A stretch of DNA of 19,573 bases from an uncultured Spongiibacteraceae bacterium (GCA_946480345.1 CAMLJR010000045.1:1-19573); one strand, 5' to 3'. Positions 1 to 7,422 are shown, counted from the stretch's first letter. Made by a program: numbers and translations. The notes: a model not told the origin generated them from the sequence alone.

Positions 1-30
1 CATGGCTTTAATTTGCGGATCTAGCGGCAT
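1..30 (-). CDS. Start of a probable alpha/beta hydrolase (esterase/lipase), cut by window edge
   Basis: Only ten codons are visible on the minus strand, reading MPLDPQIKAM. The ATG at 30-28 is preceded by GGAGG (40-36) with a five-base spacer, so this is a real translation start. The opening MPLDPQ(I/V)KA is common at the N-terminus of hormone-sensitive-lipase-type alpha/beta hydrolases, which is the reason for the call. No catalytic motif is inside the window. It follows the nitronate monooxygenase gene on the same strand after 58 bases. An esterase close to a Baeyer-Villiger monooxygenase would fit, since the ester or lactone product needs hydrolysis, but that link is inference. Confidence 0.5.
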   Translation of the reverse strand, partial: MPLDPQIKAM

Positions 31-62
31 GACAGCCTCCATTTATTTATTGGATGGAAATA

Positions 63-77
63 ATTCGCCTAGCGAAT
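63..77 (-). terminator. Small hairpin between two minus-strand genes, weak terminator candidate
   Basis: ATTCGC (63-68) and GCGAAT (72-77) form a six-base-pair stem with a three-base loop. On the minus strand it is followed by TTATTTCC. It lies between the stop codon of the flavoprotein gene (89) and the start of the next gene (30). The stem is short and the U-tract is interrupted, so termination would be partial at best. Confidence 0.3.
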
Positions 78-88
78 GTGCGTAACAC

Positions 89-1078
89 TTACAAAAACGC
101 TGAACTGTGCCGGTTAAATGCAGCGACAGCGTTTAGATACTCAGTGCGTAACCGTGTAATTAATTCGGCTGCCGGCGGAATATCGTCGATCGAGCCGACG
201 CCCTGTCCCGCCGACCAAATATCACGCCACGCCTTTTTTTGCGTTGGATTGTGTTCGGCTTCGTGCGGCTGCGTGATGTGACTGAGGTCGACTTTGTCGG
301 GTGCAACCAACGCGTTCGGGTCGAGACCGGCGGCCTCAATACTTTGTCGTAAAAAACTCGCCGGCAAAGATGAAATCGCGGCTGTATAAACAATGTCTTT
401 CGCGGTGGCGTCTTTGACGAAGTCTTTATATTGCTTTGGTACCAGCGATTCCTGCGTGGCGATAAAACGCGTGCCCATATACGCCAGATCAGCGCCCATC
501 ATTTGCGCTGCGGCAATATCGCTGCCCTTCGCGATGCAACCGCCGAGTATCAATGTCTTATCGAAAAATTGACGAATTTCGTTAACCAGCGCGAGCGGAT
601 TCCACGTACCCGCATGACCGCCGGCACCTGCTGCAATAGCAATCAAACCATCGACGCCAACTTCAGCGGCTTTGCGCGCATGTAATGCGTTCGTGACATC
701 GTGAAATACCAGGCCGCCATAACTATGCACCGCATCGACCACCGCTTTTGCAGCACCCAGGGATGTAATAACTAACGGTACGCGATGGCGCACGATGATA
801 TCGAGATCGGCATCGAGCCGCGGGTTGGTTTTGTGCACGATTAAATTGACGCCGAACGGCGCCGCCTTGGCACCTTCGCGTTCGCCAGCCGCGATACGCT
901 GTTCGATTTCGTTAAGCCACTGCTCGAATGCTTCGCTGGTGCGCTGATTTAACGCCGGAAACGTGCCGACAATCCCCGCAAGACAACAACTCACTACCAG
1001 ATCCGGACCCGATGTCAGAAACATTGGCGCTGCAATAACCGGCAGACGCAGCGATTGAAACGAAGCAGGAAGAGTCAT
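89..1078 (-). CDS. Nitronate monooxygenase-family FMN oxidoreductase
   Basis: This 329-residue protein is a TIM-barrel flavoprotein of the nitronate monooxygenase / 2-nitropropane dioxygenase family. Visible marks are the N-terminal P-x-IAAPMF segment (about 13-20), FGVNLIVHK (75-83), the GAGGHAG motif (151-157) with the usual catalytic His at 155, and the phosphate-binding LILGGCIAKGSD and MGADLAYMGTRF stretches (177-205). The family oxidises nitronates. Many members in catabolic clusters have unknown substrates, and some have been annotated as enoyl reductases, so the true reaction is open. The ATG at 1078 has only a weak GGA upstream. A terminator at 1158-1192 separates it from the upstream operon, so it probably has its own promoter in the 80 bases between, although I see no good -35/-10 pair. 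Confidence 0.85.
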   Translation of the reverse strand: MTLPASFQSLRLPVIAAPMFLTSGPDLVVSCCLAGIVGTFPALNQRTSEAFEQWLNEIEQRIAAGEREGAKAAPFGVNLIVHKTNPRLDADLDIIVRHRVPLVITSLGAAKAVVDAVHSYGGLVFHDVTNALHARKAAEVGVDGLIAIAAGAGGHAGTWNPLALVNEIRQFFDKTLILGGCIAKGSDIAAAQMMGADLAYMGTRFIATQESLVPKQYKDFVKDATAKDIVYTAAISSLPASFLRQSIEAAGLDPNALVAPDKVDLSHITQPHEAEHNPTQKKAWRDIWSAGQGVGSIDDIPPAAELITRLRTEYLNAVAAFNRHSSAFL

Positions 1079-1157
1079 GCGATATTTTCCAACAGCAAAT
1101 TCGACGAAGGCGGATTGTCTAACAATTCCACCGCTTGTCGCACCTAATTTTGGTTAC

Positions 1158-1192
1158 AAAAAAATAAACCCAGCATATTTCGATGCCGGGTT
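1158..1192 (-). terminator. Rho-independent terminator after the BVMO-oxygenase operon
   Basis: AACCCAGCAT (1167-1176) pairs with ATGCCGGGTT (1183-1192), giving a ten-base stem with one mismatch and a six-base loop. Read on the minus strand the stem is followed at once by TTTATTTTTTTG (plus 1157-1168), a classic U-tract. It sits 35 bases after the stop codon of the 1227-2291 gene and should end that transcript. Confidence 0.85.
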
Positions 1193-1226
1193 CACGATAA
1201 ACCATCCAGTGCGATGAGCTTTCGTA

Positions 1227-2291
1227 TTAGGCCGCTTGCTGTTGCGGACCCGGAGCATCCGCAGGATAAAAACGCGGTGTACCGAGATCGTATGCATTGC
1301 TCAGCAGGCGGATAAAATCGCGATCGTGCAATGGATCGCTCGGCATCTCGAACTGCAGACCACGCGTACGCAGATCCTTGATGAAAAGGTCGAACACTTG
1401 CTCGTGGGTTAAATTGTCAGTCTGATCCATCACTTTTTTCAGCTCGGCCAGGTCTTCGTAAACTTCTGCGTTCCAATGCACGAGGAAGCGTGTTTCGCTG
1501 GCCGGAATGCGTTGAATGACCTTGCCGTCCGTCGTGATTTGCCAGCCATCGCCAACGGCGGGATCTGCGCCAAACAGTGAATGGAACGCAAGCCCTTGCG
1601 GATGGCGCTGATCGAGCGGACCGTTCGATTCGCCACGGTGATACATCACATCGTTTTGAACGATGACACCACGGTTCCACATCGGCGTGGCGATGCGTTT
1701 CGGCTGCGCCTGTGGACCCTCTGGCCAATACGTAAAACCGCCGCCAATCTTGCCGGGGTAAAACCAGCTGATGACCTGCGCCTTCTTCAACATCCAGCGC
1801 TTGAACAAACCCGATTTACCCATCGTGTTCATCAGCCAGACCGGTGTGTTCTTTAGCGTGATACCGCGAAACGATGCGCCATCGATATGCGCCGGATCCA
1901 AGCAGTGCGAGGGGCCCTGAATGTTAAACAACAGTTCGTCAGGACGTGCATAGTCGGCTTTCCAGTACGACCGCACGCGGGCCAGGAAATCGCTGTTGTA
2001 AAAACAATCTTCCAGCTCGGGGTACAGGCACGCGCCATTCATGGCCAGATAACCCCGAAACACCGCCGTCACGAACATATCGAAGGTCGGCGTCACGCCC
2101 TCAGGAATCATCCCGGACATAGTCGCAATAAGCTCTTCGGCGGACGCGAAATGCTGCGCCAGAACCAACTCCCATGGTCCCTCGCGACGCACCGCTTCGA
2201 TAAGGCGACGGTATTGATCGTCGGTGTAGACGTTATCGTAAATAATCGGCTCCGCGAACGGTCTCATTGCTGCGGCGAGATCGGCAGACAT
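1227..2291 (-). CDS. Putative 2-oxoglutarate/Fe(II)-dependent oxygenase, no recognised family
   Basis: I do not recognise a named family for this 354-residue soluble protein. It carries the residue pattern of non-haem Fe(II)/2-oxoglutarate oxygenases: H135-x-D137 in AHIDGASF, a distal H218 in MYHRGES, and R229 eleven residues after it. That is the same spacing as the 2OG-binding Arg in TauD and phytanoyl-CoA hydroxylase. The HxD-to-His distance of 83 is also typical. There is no signal peptide or membrane segment. The first possible start is TTG at 2297, but AGGAGG (2303-2298) sits six bases before the ATG at 2291, so I use that ATG. The gene follows the BVMO gene by 51 bases and ends at a terminator, so the two form an operon and probably act on one substrate. 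The oxygenase call is inference from spacing; the alternative is a conserved protein of unknown function. Confidence 0.6.
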   Translation of the reverse strand: MSADLAAAMRPFAEPIIYDNVYTDDQYRRLIEAVRREGPWELVLAQHFASAEELIATMSGMIPEGVTPTFDMFVTAVFRGYLAMNGACLYPELEDCFYNSDFLARVRSYWKADYARPDELLFNIQGPSHCLDPAHIDGASFRGITLKNTPVWLMNTMGKSGLFKRWMLKKAQVISWFYPGKIGGGFTYWPEGPQAQPKRIATPMWNRGVIVQNDVMYHRGESNGPLDQRHPQGLAFHSLFGADPAVGDGWQITTDGKVIQRIPASETRFLVHWNAEVYEDLAELKKVMDQTDNLTHEQVFDLFIKDLRTRGLQFEMPSDPLHDRDFIRLLSNAYDLGTPRFYPADAPGPQQQAA

Positions 2292-2319
2292 AATCAACCT
2301 CCTCTTTACTTGATGTTTA

Positions 2320-2329
2320 ACTTATAAGT
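2320..2329. promoter_or_regulatory. Palindrome ACTTATAAGT, possible operator
   Basis: A perfect ten-base palindrome lies in the 51-base gap between the BVMO stop and the next ribosome-binding site. Its half-site ATAAGT is the same as in the spaced palindrome at 4335-4353 upstream of the operon. It could be a second binding site of the same regulator, or chance in AT-rich intergenic DNA. Confidence 0.3.
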
Positions 2330-2342
2330 CATTGTTTATAAA

Positions 2343-4277
2343 TTATTTGATAGTGTAGTGATCCGCGTTTGGAGCACGCGTCATGTTCCAATAATCGACC
2401 AGACGGTAAGGGTTGGACAGGAATACGCGCCCTTTTGCATTCCGATAATAGCTACGCGCTTTCGGATGCGTCCAAACCAGGCCCTCCAGATCGCGATCGA
2501 TTTGATCGTTGAATGCGACGAATGCTTCGTGGGTGGGCTCCATCGTGCGCGCATGATTTTTTACCATCAGATCAAGGCATTCGATGATGTAATTGATCTG
2601 CGTTTCGGAAATCAGATTTTGCCCCGCCGCGTGGTTCGGTGCGCTGTTAGGGCCGACCGTGAGAAAGAAATTCGGATAACCCGGCACGGTCACGCCCAGA
2701 TACGCACGCGGATCGTCCTCACCCCACTCCTGACCCAGATCGCGACCGTCGCGCCCCACAATGGTCATGCCACCGGTCATCTTTGCGATATCGAAACCCG
2801 TCGCGCAGACGATGATGTCGGTCGGCACTTTGCGACCGTCGCGCAACATAATCGAATCTTCGGTGACGCATTCGATCGCTTCCGCTTCAAGCGATACGTT
2901 GTCGCGGCGCATCATCGCCAGCCAGCCGCCATCAAGCACGATGCGTTTGCTGAATACCGGGAAATCGGGCGTCAATTTTTCGATCAGATCGGGGCGACCG
3001 TCGAGCACCTGATTCATGTGGCTCAGACAGTAATTGCGAATCATGTCGTTGCGCGCGGAAATCGAGCGATCCTGGTGCGGCCATTCCGGATCGATTTTTA
3101 CATTCGGATACAAACCGTCCGAGCCAAACCAATACGCGCGGAAGCGGAACCACTCGGCGAAGAACGGAATATGCCGCAGCGCCCATTTTGTTTCTTCCGA
3201 TACTTTCGCTGCATAGGCAGGGTTGTACAGCACCCAATGCTTCGAACGCTGGTAAACCGTCAGATGCCCCACTTTGTCGGCAATTGCGGGCCCCAACTGT
3301 CCTGCACTCGCGCCGGTGCCGATCAGCGCAACGCGCTTGCCGGTGATATCGACTTTCGGATCCCAGCCGGCAGTGTGCATTTTCACACCTTTAAACGAAT
3401 CGAAGCCCGGCAGCTTCGGCCACGACCAGCGATTCACCGGGCCGTGCGCGTTGATCACGGCATTCGCCTCGATCACCTGTTCGCCGTTCGGGCCTTGCAC
3501 CGTCACGCGCCACTTACCCGAGTCTTCATTGAAAATGCACGAAATGACTTTGGTTTCAAACGTGATGTCGCTGCGCAGTTTGAAATGATCGGTAACTGCG
3601 AGCAGATACTGCTGCATCTCGTTACCTTTCGGATGGTAGTCACTCCAATTCGGATTTTGCGCGAACGAATACGAATAGAAATGGCTTGGCGTATCGACAC
3701 CGACACCGGGATACACGTTTTCAAACCATGTGCCGCCGATATCCGGGTTTTTCTCGATAATTCGATAGTTGTATCCCGCCTCGCGCAATTTGATGCCGGC
3801 CAGCAGCCCCGTCAGCCCGGCGCCGATAACCAACACATTGAAATCAGTCGAAGGCAGTGGACGATTCGGAATCTCTTTGCGCGGCATCGGCTTTTCGAAA
3901 CCCATCTGCTCTAACAACAACGGCACAAACTCTTCAGTTACCGGTTCGCCAACGCTGATCGATGCCATTTTGATAAACAAATCCTGCGTCAGTGGTTCGG
4001 TGTGGACCGGGACATCGCTCACCAAAACCTCGAACAAGCGCGAACGCAGTTCCGCATCGAGCGCGGCAGGTATTTCGCTGGGGCCTTCCATCGGGGAGCG
4101 TAAGTGCGGCTGGAAACGATCGAGAAACGACTCGTCGCGAGTCAGATGAATTAACGTCATCAGCGCGGTAGGTACATCGAGCGCAGCAATAACTTTCTGC
4201 AATTGCTCATGCTGTTGAATTGGGAGCTGACGTTGTGCGTCATCGACCAGAGAAAACTGCTTGTTATCGTTTGGCAT
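2343..4277 (-). CDS. Baeyer-Villiger monooxygenase, FAD/NADPH, HAPMO-like with N-terminal extension
   Basis: This flavin monooxygenase inserts an oxygen next to a ketone, giving an ester or lactone, with FAD and NADPH. The 644 residues contain the FAD Rossmann motif GAGLTG (152-157) followed by IIEKNPDIGGTW (173-184), the Baeyer-Villiger fingerprint FKGVKMHTAGWD (295-306, form FxGxxxHxxxWD), and a second dinucleotide motif GTGASA (320-325) for NADPH. The first ~140 residues precede the flavin domain, an extension shared with 4-hydroxyacetophenone monooxygenase (about 640 aa), so it belongs to that subgroup rather than the ~540-aa cyclohexanone type. The ATG at 4277 has GAGGA seven bases upstream. 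It leads an operon with the putative 2OG oxygenase. A palindrome overlaps its predicted promoter. The type of ketone accepted cannot be told from sequence. Confidence 0.92.
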   Translation of the reverse strand: MPNDNKQFSLVDDAQRQLPIQQHEQLQKVIAALDVPTALMTLIHLTRDESFLDRFQPHLRSPMEGPSEIPAALDAELRSRLFEVLVSDVPVHTEPLTQDLFIKMASISVGEPVTEEFVPLLLEQMGFEKPMPRKEIPNRPLPSTDFNVLVIGAGLTGLLAGIKLREAGYNYRIIEKNPDIGGTWFENVYPGVGVDTPSHFYSYSFAQNPNWSDYHPKGNEMQQYLLAVTDHFKLRSDITFETKVISCIFNEDSGKWRVTVQGPNGEQVIEANAVINAHGPVNRWSWPKLPGFDSFKGVKMHTAGWDPKVDITGKRVALIGTGASAGQLGPAIADKVGHLTVYQRSKHWVLYNPAYAAKVSEETKWALRHIPFFAEWFRFRAYWFGSDGLYPNVKIDPEWPHQDRSISARNDMIRNYCLSHMNQVLDGRPDLIEKLTPDFPVFSKRIVLDGGWLAMMRRDNVSLEAEAIECVTEDSIMLRDGRKVPTDIIVCATGFDIAKMTGGMTIVGRDGRDLGQEWGEDDPRAYLGVTVPGYPNFFLTVGPNSAPNHAAGQNLISETQINYIIECLDLMVKNHARTMEPTHEAFVAFNDQIDRDLEGLVWTHPKARSYYRNAKGRVFLSNPYRLVDYWNMTRAPNADHYTIK

Positions 4278-4334
4278 GATCTTCCTCTACGGGTAGAAAG
4301 CATGAGCGCCGGCGCGCCGCTGATTGCTTGGCGG

Positions 4335-4353
4335 ACTTATCTTAGACATAAGT
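4335..4353. promoter_or_regulatory. Operator-like palindrome ACTTAT-N7-ATAAGT
   Basis: Perfect six-base arms (4335-4340 and 4348-4353) are separated by seven bases. The palindrome overlaps the candidate -10 region of the BVMO promoter, where a repressor would block transcription. The same half-site recurs at 2320-2329. The bound regulator is unknown; the TetR protein at 5597-6352 is the only regulator encoded in the window. Confidence 0.45.
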
Positions 4354-4379
4354 TATTTAGCACACAAGCGGATTTTCAA
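4350..4379 (-). promoter_or_regulatory. Candidate promoter of the BVMO operon
   Basis: On the minus strand TTGAAA (4379-4374) is followed after 18 bases by TAACTT (4355-4350). The -35 box is a five-of-six match, while the -10 is moderate. The predicted start of transcription lies about 60 bases before the ATG, inside the palindrome at 4335-4353. Confidence 0.4.
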
Positions 4380-4421
4380 TGCACAGAAGAAGACAAATAC
4401 GCAGATATTTCACGTGGTTTT

Positions 4422-4451
4422 TTGACATCGTCCAAGCGCGACCTTTATTCT
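4422..4451 (+). promoter_or_regulatory. Candidate promoter of azlCD
   Basis: A consensus -35 box TTGACA (4422-4427) is followed after 18 bases by TATTCT (4446-4451), a four-of-six match to the -10 box. Transcription would begin near 4458, about 70 bases before the azlC start, and the transcript leader would include the GC-rich repeat at 4477-4488. Confidence 0.5.
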
Positions 4452-4527
4452 GGCTGCATAGCCGAGAAGCTCCAGCGCGGCGCGCCGGAATAAAAATTTC
4501 TCAAAATCAGACAAAAGAGCCTTCCCG

Positions 4528-5286
4528 TTGAGACAGCATTCATCGAATTCCACAGCGCGCATTGCATTTCGCGATGGCGTTAAAACGATGATGCCGCTGG
4601 TGCTTCCATTCGCTGCGTACGCCTTTGTAACCGGCATAGCAATGGCAAAAGTGCTGCCCCCCGCCGCCGCCATTTCGATGACTCTATTGGTTTATGCGGC
4701 TTCGTCTCAGCTCGCGGCATTGCCGCTGATAGCCGCGCATATGCCAATGTGGACGATTTTCTTCTCTGCAATTTCGGTCAATCTGCGATTCACAATTTTC
4801 AGCGCCGGCATGCAGCCGCGCTTCGGTAAATTGCCGCTTTGGCGGCGCATTGCACTCGGATATTTAAATGGTGATGTTGCCTATGTGCTGTTTTCCAAGC
4901 GCTACGGCGCGCAGCACCCGACAACGCCGGAAAATATCGACGAGCACGAGGGATATTTTTTTGGCGTCGCATTGTGCAATTGGTTTTTTTGGCAAATTGC
5001 ATCGATCTGCGGAGTTTTGTTTGGCCAGAGCATTCCCGATGAGTGGGATATAGGTTTCGCCGGCACACTGGCGTTACTCGCAATCACCATTCCATTGCTG
5101 GCCGATCGTGCGGGTGCCATCGCCGTGCTGGTTGCAGGCGCTGTGTGCCTGATCGGATTGGATTGGCCATACCGGTTAAATATCGTTGCAGCCGTATTGG
5201 CGGCAACAATAGTCGGCGTTTTTATCGATCGGTATTTACCGCCCACTCCACCAAAACCGAGGCTGGGGGAAAATCATGAGCGCTGA
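4528..5286 (+). CDS. azlC: AzlC-family branched-chain amino acid export permease, large subunit
   Basis: This 252-residue membrane protein has about six hydrophobic segments, beginning with the segment near residues 22-40. The family features are visible: an N-terminal FRDGVKTMMP-type stretch (14-23), a small-residue-rich second segment with ASSQLAALPL (58-67), and SAISVNLRF (80-88). AzlC works with AzlD to export branched-chain amino acids and their analogues across the inner membrane. The start is TTG at 4528, supported by AAAGAG about nine bases upstream. The next in-frame ATG at 4588 would remove the conserved N-terminus. It overlaps azlD by 11 bases. It is divergent from the catabolic genes and likely unrelated to them in function. 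Confidence 0.88.
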   Translation: MRQHSSNSTARIAFRDGVKTMMPLVLPFAAYAFVTGIAMAKVLPPAAAISMTLLVYAASSQLAALPLIAAHMPMWTIFFSAISVNLRFTIFSAGMQPRFGKLPLWRRIALGYLNGDVAYVLFSKRYGAQHPTTPENIDEHEGYFFGVALCNWFFWQIASICGVLFGQSIPDEWDIGFAGTLALLAITIPLLADRAGAIAVLVAGAVCLIGLDWPYRLNIVAAVLAATIVGVFIDRYLPPTPPKPRLGENHER

Positions 5287-5617
5287 AATGGACGTATGGA
5301 TCATCATCGGCTGCATGACGCTCATCACTATCGTCACACGCAGTTTGTTTTTAATGACAGGAACGACGGTAAATATCTCACCGGGCATTCAGCGAGCGCT
5401 GCGTTTCGCACCGGCTGCTACATTGACGGCTCTGATTTTACCGTCGATGGTAACGTTCAATCATGTATTAACGCCGGCATCGATTAACCCACTTACCAAT
5501 CCTAAATTGGCGGCCAGCATTGTCGCCGGTATTATTTTTTTCTATACCCGACACATGATGCTGATGATTACCGTGGGCATGGCGCTCTATGCGGCATTAC
5601 GCTTTTTTTCGGCTTGA
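5276..5617 (+). CDS. azlD: AzlD-family branched-chain amino acid export permease, small subunit
   Basis: A 113-residue protein with four hydrophobic stretches (about 6-27, 43-61, 78-92 and 94-112), the normal size and topology of AzlD. It contains RALRFAPAATLTALILPS (40-57), which matches the conserved part of the family. The ATG at 5276 lies inside the end of azlC and has GGGGG eight bases upstream, so the pair should be translationally coupled. Its last 21 bases overlap the 3' end of the convergent TetR gene. Confidence 0.88.
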   Translation: MSAEMDVWIIIGCMTLITIVTRSLFLMTGTTVNISPGIQRALRFAPAATLTALILPSMVTFNHVLTPASINPLTNPKLAASIVAGIIFFYTRHMMLMITVGMALYAALRFFSA

Positions 5618-6352
5618 GGCTTTCTGTTGTGCAATTTCCTGCAGTTCGAATTCGAGATTGCGAATCAGCTGATTAAAACCTTCTTCGAGTAAATGGCTAG
5701 TCGAAATATTGGTGTGATGCTGACGAATCATCAGAAAGAAATTTTGCTCGTCCGGCTCCAGCTCATCAAGGTGCGCGAGGGAAAATGGCGCTCGATAATT
5801 ACGCGCCATTAACTCGGCTTGAACTAGCGCGATTGCATTACTGCAAAACAACCATGTGTTCATTGCCAATTTAGGGCCTTCCATGCCTTCCGCTTGCAGC
5901 GTTTTGCCGACGGTCACCGTCACGCGCAGCCAACCTGCGGAAGTCTGACCATCGACCCCCATCACTTTGAAAATTACCGGATAACGTTCGGCGTGTTTTT
6001 TGAAAGCCCACAACCAGGTACGCAATGTTTCCTGCCAGGTTTGATCGGCTTTAATTTTCGGCATTTTGAATTGCAGAGAAATATGGTCCGCCACTGCCTT
6101 CAATAAATCCGCGCGACTAGGGAAATAGTTGTATAGAGCCATCGATACGGTATCGAGCCCTTGCGCAACTTTTGCCAGCGTGAATGAATCGACGCTGCCC
6201 TTGTCGAGCAATTCGATTGATTTATCGAGAACCGCCTGGCGCGACAAACGCGCCGGCCGGCCGGAACTGGAATTCTTTGGATTGGCCACCTTGATGACTT
6301 TCGCCTTGGCGGAAGCCGGTTTTGTGGGTTTTTTTGTCCGTTCTGTACTCAT
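5597..6352 (-). CDS. TetR/AcrR-family transcriptional regulator
   Basis: This is a 251-residue DNA-binding regulator. Residues 1-30 are a Lys/Pro/Ala-rich, probably disordered tail. The TetR N-terminal domain follows, from RQAVLDKSIELLD (38-50) to the helix-turn-helix at about 57-80, with the recognition-helix region TVSMALYNYFPSRADLL, typical of the family. The rest is an all-helical ligand-binding domain without recognisable specificity; it resembles the TetR_C regulators often found beside lipid and steroid catabolism genes. The ATG at 6352 has only a weak AGAG upstream. It lies downstream of the enoyl-CoA hydratase gene and tail-to-tail with azlD. It is the only regulator in the window, so candidate targets are the palindromes at 4335-4353, 6486-6512 and 11149-11158. 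The effector may be a CoA ester, but this is inference. Confidence 0.85.
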   Translation of the reverse strand: MSTERTKKPTKPASAKAKVIKVANPKNSSSGRPARLSRQAVLDKSIELLDKGSVDSFTLAKVAQGLDTVSMALYNYFPSRADLLKAVADHISLQFKMPKIKADQTWQETLRTWLWAFKKHAERYPVIFKVMGVDGQTSAGWLRVTVTVGKTLQAEGMEGPKLAMNTWLFCSNAIALVQAELMARNYRAPFSLAHLDELEPDEQNFFLMIRQHHTNISTSHLLEEGFNQLIRNLEFELQEIAQQKASSRKKA

Positions 6353-6485
6353 GTTTCAGCGACTCTTTAAAAAATCGATAGAACAACACAACCCATGGTT
6401 AACGACCAGAATCACTGAATATCGATTAGAAGATAACAACAGCTTGGGGATATTAATACGCGTTGAGGGGACGATAAAGCGCGAA

Positions 6486-6512
6486 AATAATTACGACGAA
6501 AACGTAATTATT
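6486..6512. repeat. Perfect inverted repeat AATAATTACG-N7-CGTAATTATT
   Basis: Ten-base arms (6486-6495 and 6503-6512) match exactly around a seven-base spacer. The repeat lies 134 bases upstream of the TetR start codon and 46 bases after the stop of the enoyl-CoA hydratase gene. It could be an autoregulatory operator of the TetR protein or an AT-rich hairpin in the intergenic transcript. There is no U-tract after it, so terminator function is less likely. Confidence 0.5.
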
Positions 6513-6520
6513 GTTGGAAT

Positions 6521-6550
6521 GGCAGCGCAACCCAATTGCATCGCGCTGCC
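6521..6550 (-). terminator. GC-rich hairpin after the enoyl-CoA hydratase gene
   Basis: GGCAGCGC (6521-6528) and GCGCTGCC (6543-6550) form a perfect eight-base stem with a 14-base loop, starting eight bases after the stop codon at 6558. No U-run follows on the minus strand, so it is a 3' stabilising or weak terminating hairpin rather than a standard terminator. Confidence 0.4.
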
Positions 6551-6557
6551 CAGCGAA

Positions 6558-7352
6558 TTAATCCTTGAATACCGGCGTGCGTTTTTCAAGAAACGCTGTA
6601 ACGGCTTCTTTATGCTGCGGCGTTGTATGCGCCAGTGCCTGAAAACCAGCAGACATTTCCAGCAATGAATCCAATCGCGAGTGTTCGGATTCGCGCAGCA
6701 AGCGCTTGGTAATCCGTAATGTCGCTCCTGGATTCGCAGCGATGCGTTGCGCGAGCTTCTTGGCTTCGTCCAGCAGGTTTTCGGCAGGTACAACACGCGA
6801 GACCAAACCGTAGCTCACTGCGTCTTCAGCGGAAACCGCATCGCCGGTGAACGACATTTCCGCTGCACGCGATGCACCGACGATGCGCGGCAACAGCCAT
6901 GCTCCGCCGTCGCCGGGAATCAAACCAACTTTGATGAACGATTCGGCGAAATATGCTTTTTCGGCAGCAATACGAATGTCGCACATACACGCGAGATCGC
7001 AGCCGGCGCCAATTGCACCGCCATTGACTGCAGCAATCGTCGGCACTTCGAGGTTGTATAACGCCAACGGAATACGCTGAATGCCCTGCTGATATTCGGC
7101 ACGAATCGCGATGATGTCGAGATCGTCAGCGAAATAGCGCTGCATATCTCTCAGGTTGCCGCCCGCCGAGAAGATCGGACCCGCGCCGGTGAGAATTACC
7201 GCACGCACGGTTTTATCTTTCGTGATGTCGTCGCACGCCGCGACGATTTCATCGACAGCGGTATTTCCAGTCAACACATTGCGCGTGTCCGGCTGATTCA
7301 TCGTCAATATCACGACGGCGCCTTCGCGCTCGATTTTCAAAAACTTTTCCAT
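6558..7352 (-). CDS. Enoyl-CoA hydratase/isomerase (crotonase) family protein
   Basis: The 264-residue protein has the crotonase fold, which binds acyl-CoA and stabilises an enolate. FSAGGNLRDM (61-70) forms one half of the oxyanion hole and NGGAIGAGCDLACMCD (110-125) the other. IPGDGGAWLLPR (145-156) is also typical. The two catalytic glutamates of rat mitochondrial hydratase are not both kept: the position in GGGCE is Asp119 here, and the one in FGQPE aligns with Phe139, with a Glu two residues earlier (Glu137). It may therefore be an isomerase, hydrolase or C-C-cleaving member rather than a standard hydratase. A GTG at 7379 is possible, but AGGAG seven bases before the ATG at 7352 decides the start. 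It follows the acyl-CoA dehydrogenase pair by about 112 bases. Confidence 0.85.
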   Translation of the reverse strand: MEKFLKIEREGAVVILTMNQPDTRNVLTGNTAVDEIVAACDDITKDKTVRAVILTGAGPIFSAGGNLRDMQRYFADDLDIIAIRAEYQQGIQRIPLALYNLEVPTIAAVNGGAIGAGCDLACMCDIRIAAEKAYFAESFIKVGLIPGDGGAWLLPRIVGASRAAEMSFTGDAVSAEDAVSYGLVSRVVPAENLLDEAKKLAQRIAANPGATLRITKRLLRESEHSRLDSLLEMSAGFQALAHTTPQHKEAVTAFLEKRTPVFKD

Positions 7353-7422
7353 CGTTCGACTCCTGGTCTGTGCCTGCACCGCACGGTGTCAGGCCGTATT
7401 TCGTTGTAAAGCATGATGGGGT

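Larger units (their letters stand above)
4309..4488. repeat. 12-bp GC-rich inverted repeat flanking the divergent promoter region
   Basis: CCGGCGCGCCGC occurs at 4309-4320 and, as its exact reverse complement, at 4477-4488. The pair brackets about 156 bases of more AT-rich DNA that contain the likely promoters of both divergent genes. Each copy is itself largely palindromic (core GGCGCGCC). I see no target-site duplication outside the arms, so there is no support for a mobile element. Possible roles are protein binding sites or transcript hairpins. Confidence 0.5.

Noticed and set aside
2358..3914. 518-codon open frame on the plus strand opposite the BVMO gene
   Set aside because: It lies wholly antisense to a gene with clear FAD, NADPH and BVMO motifs. 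The translation is rich in His, Arg and Ile without domain features, as expected for a mirror frame of GC-biased codons.
4309..4488. Possible MITE or other small mobile element from the 12-bp inverted repeat
   Set aside because: No target-site duplication is seen outside the arms, and both likely promoters lie inside, so it fits a normal divergent regulatory region.
7353..7379. GTG at 7379 as the enoyl-CoA hydratase start
   Set aside because: AGGAG sits seven bases before the ATG at 7352, and crotonases usually begin close to that point.
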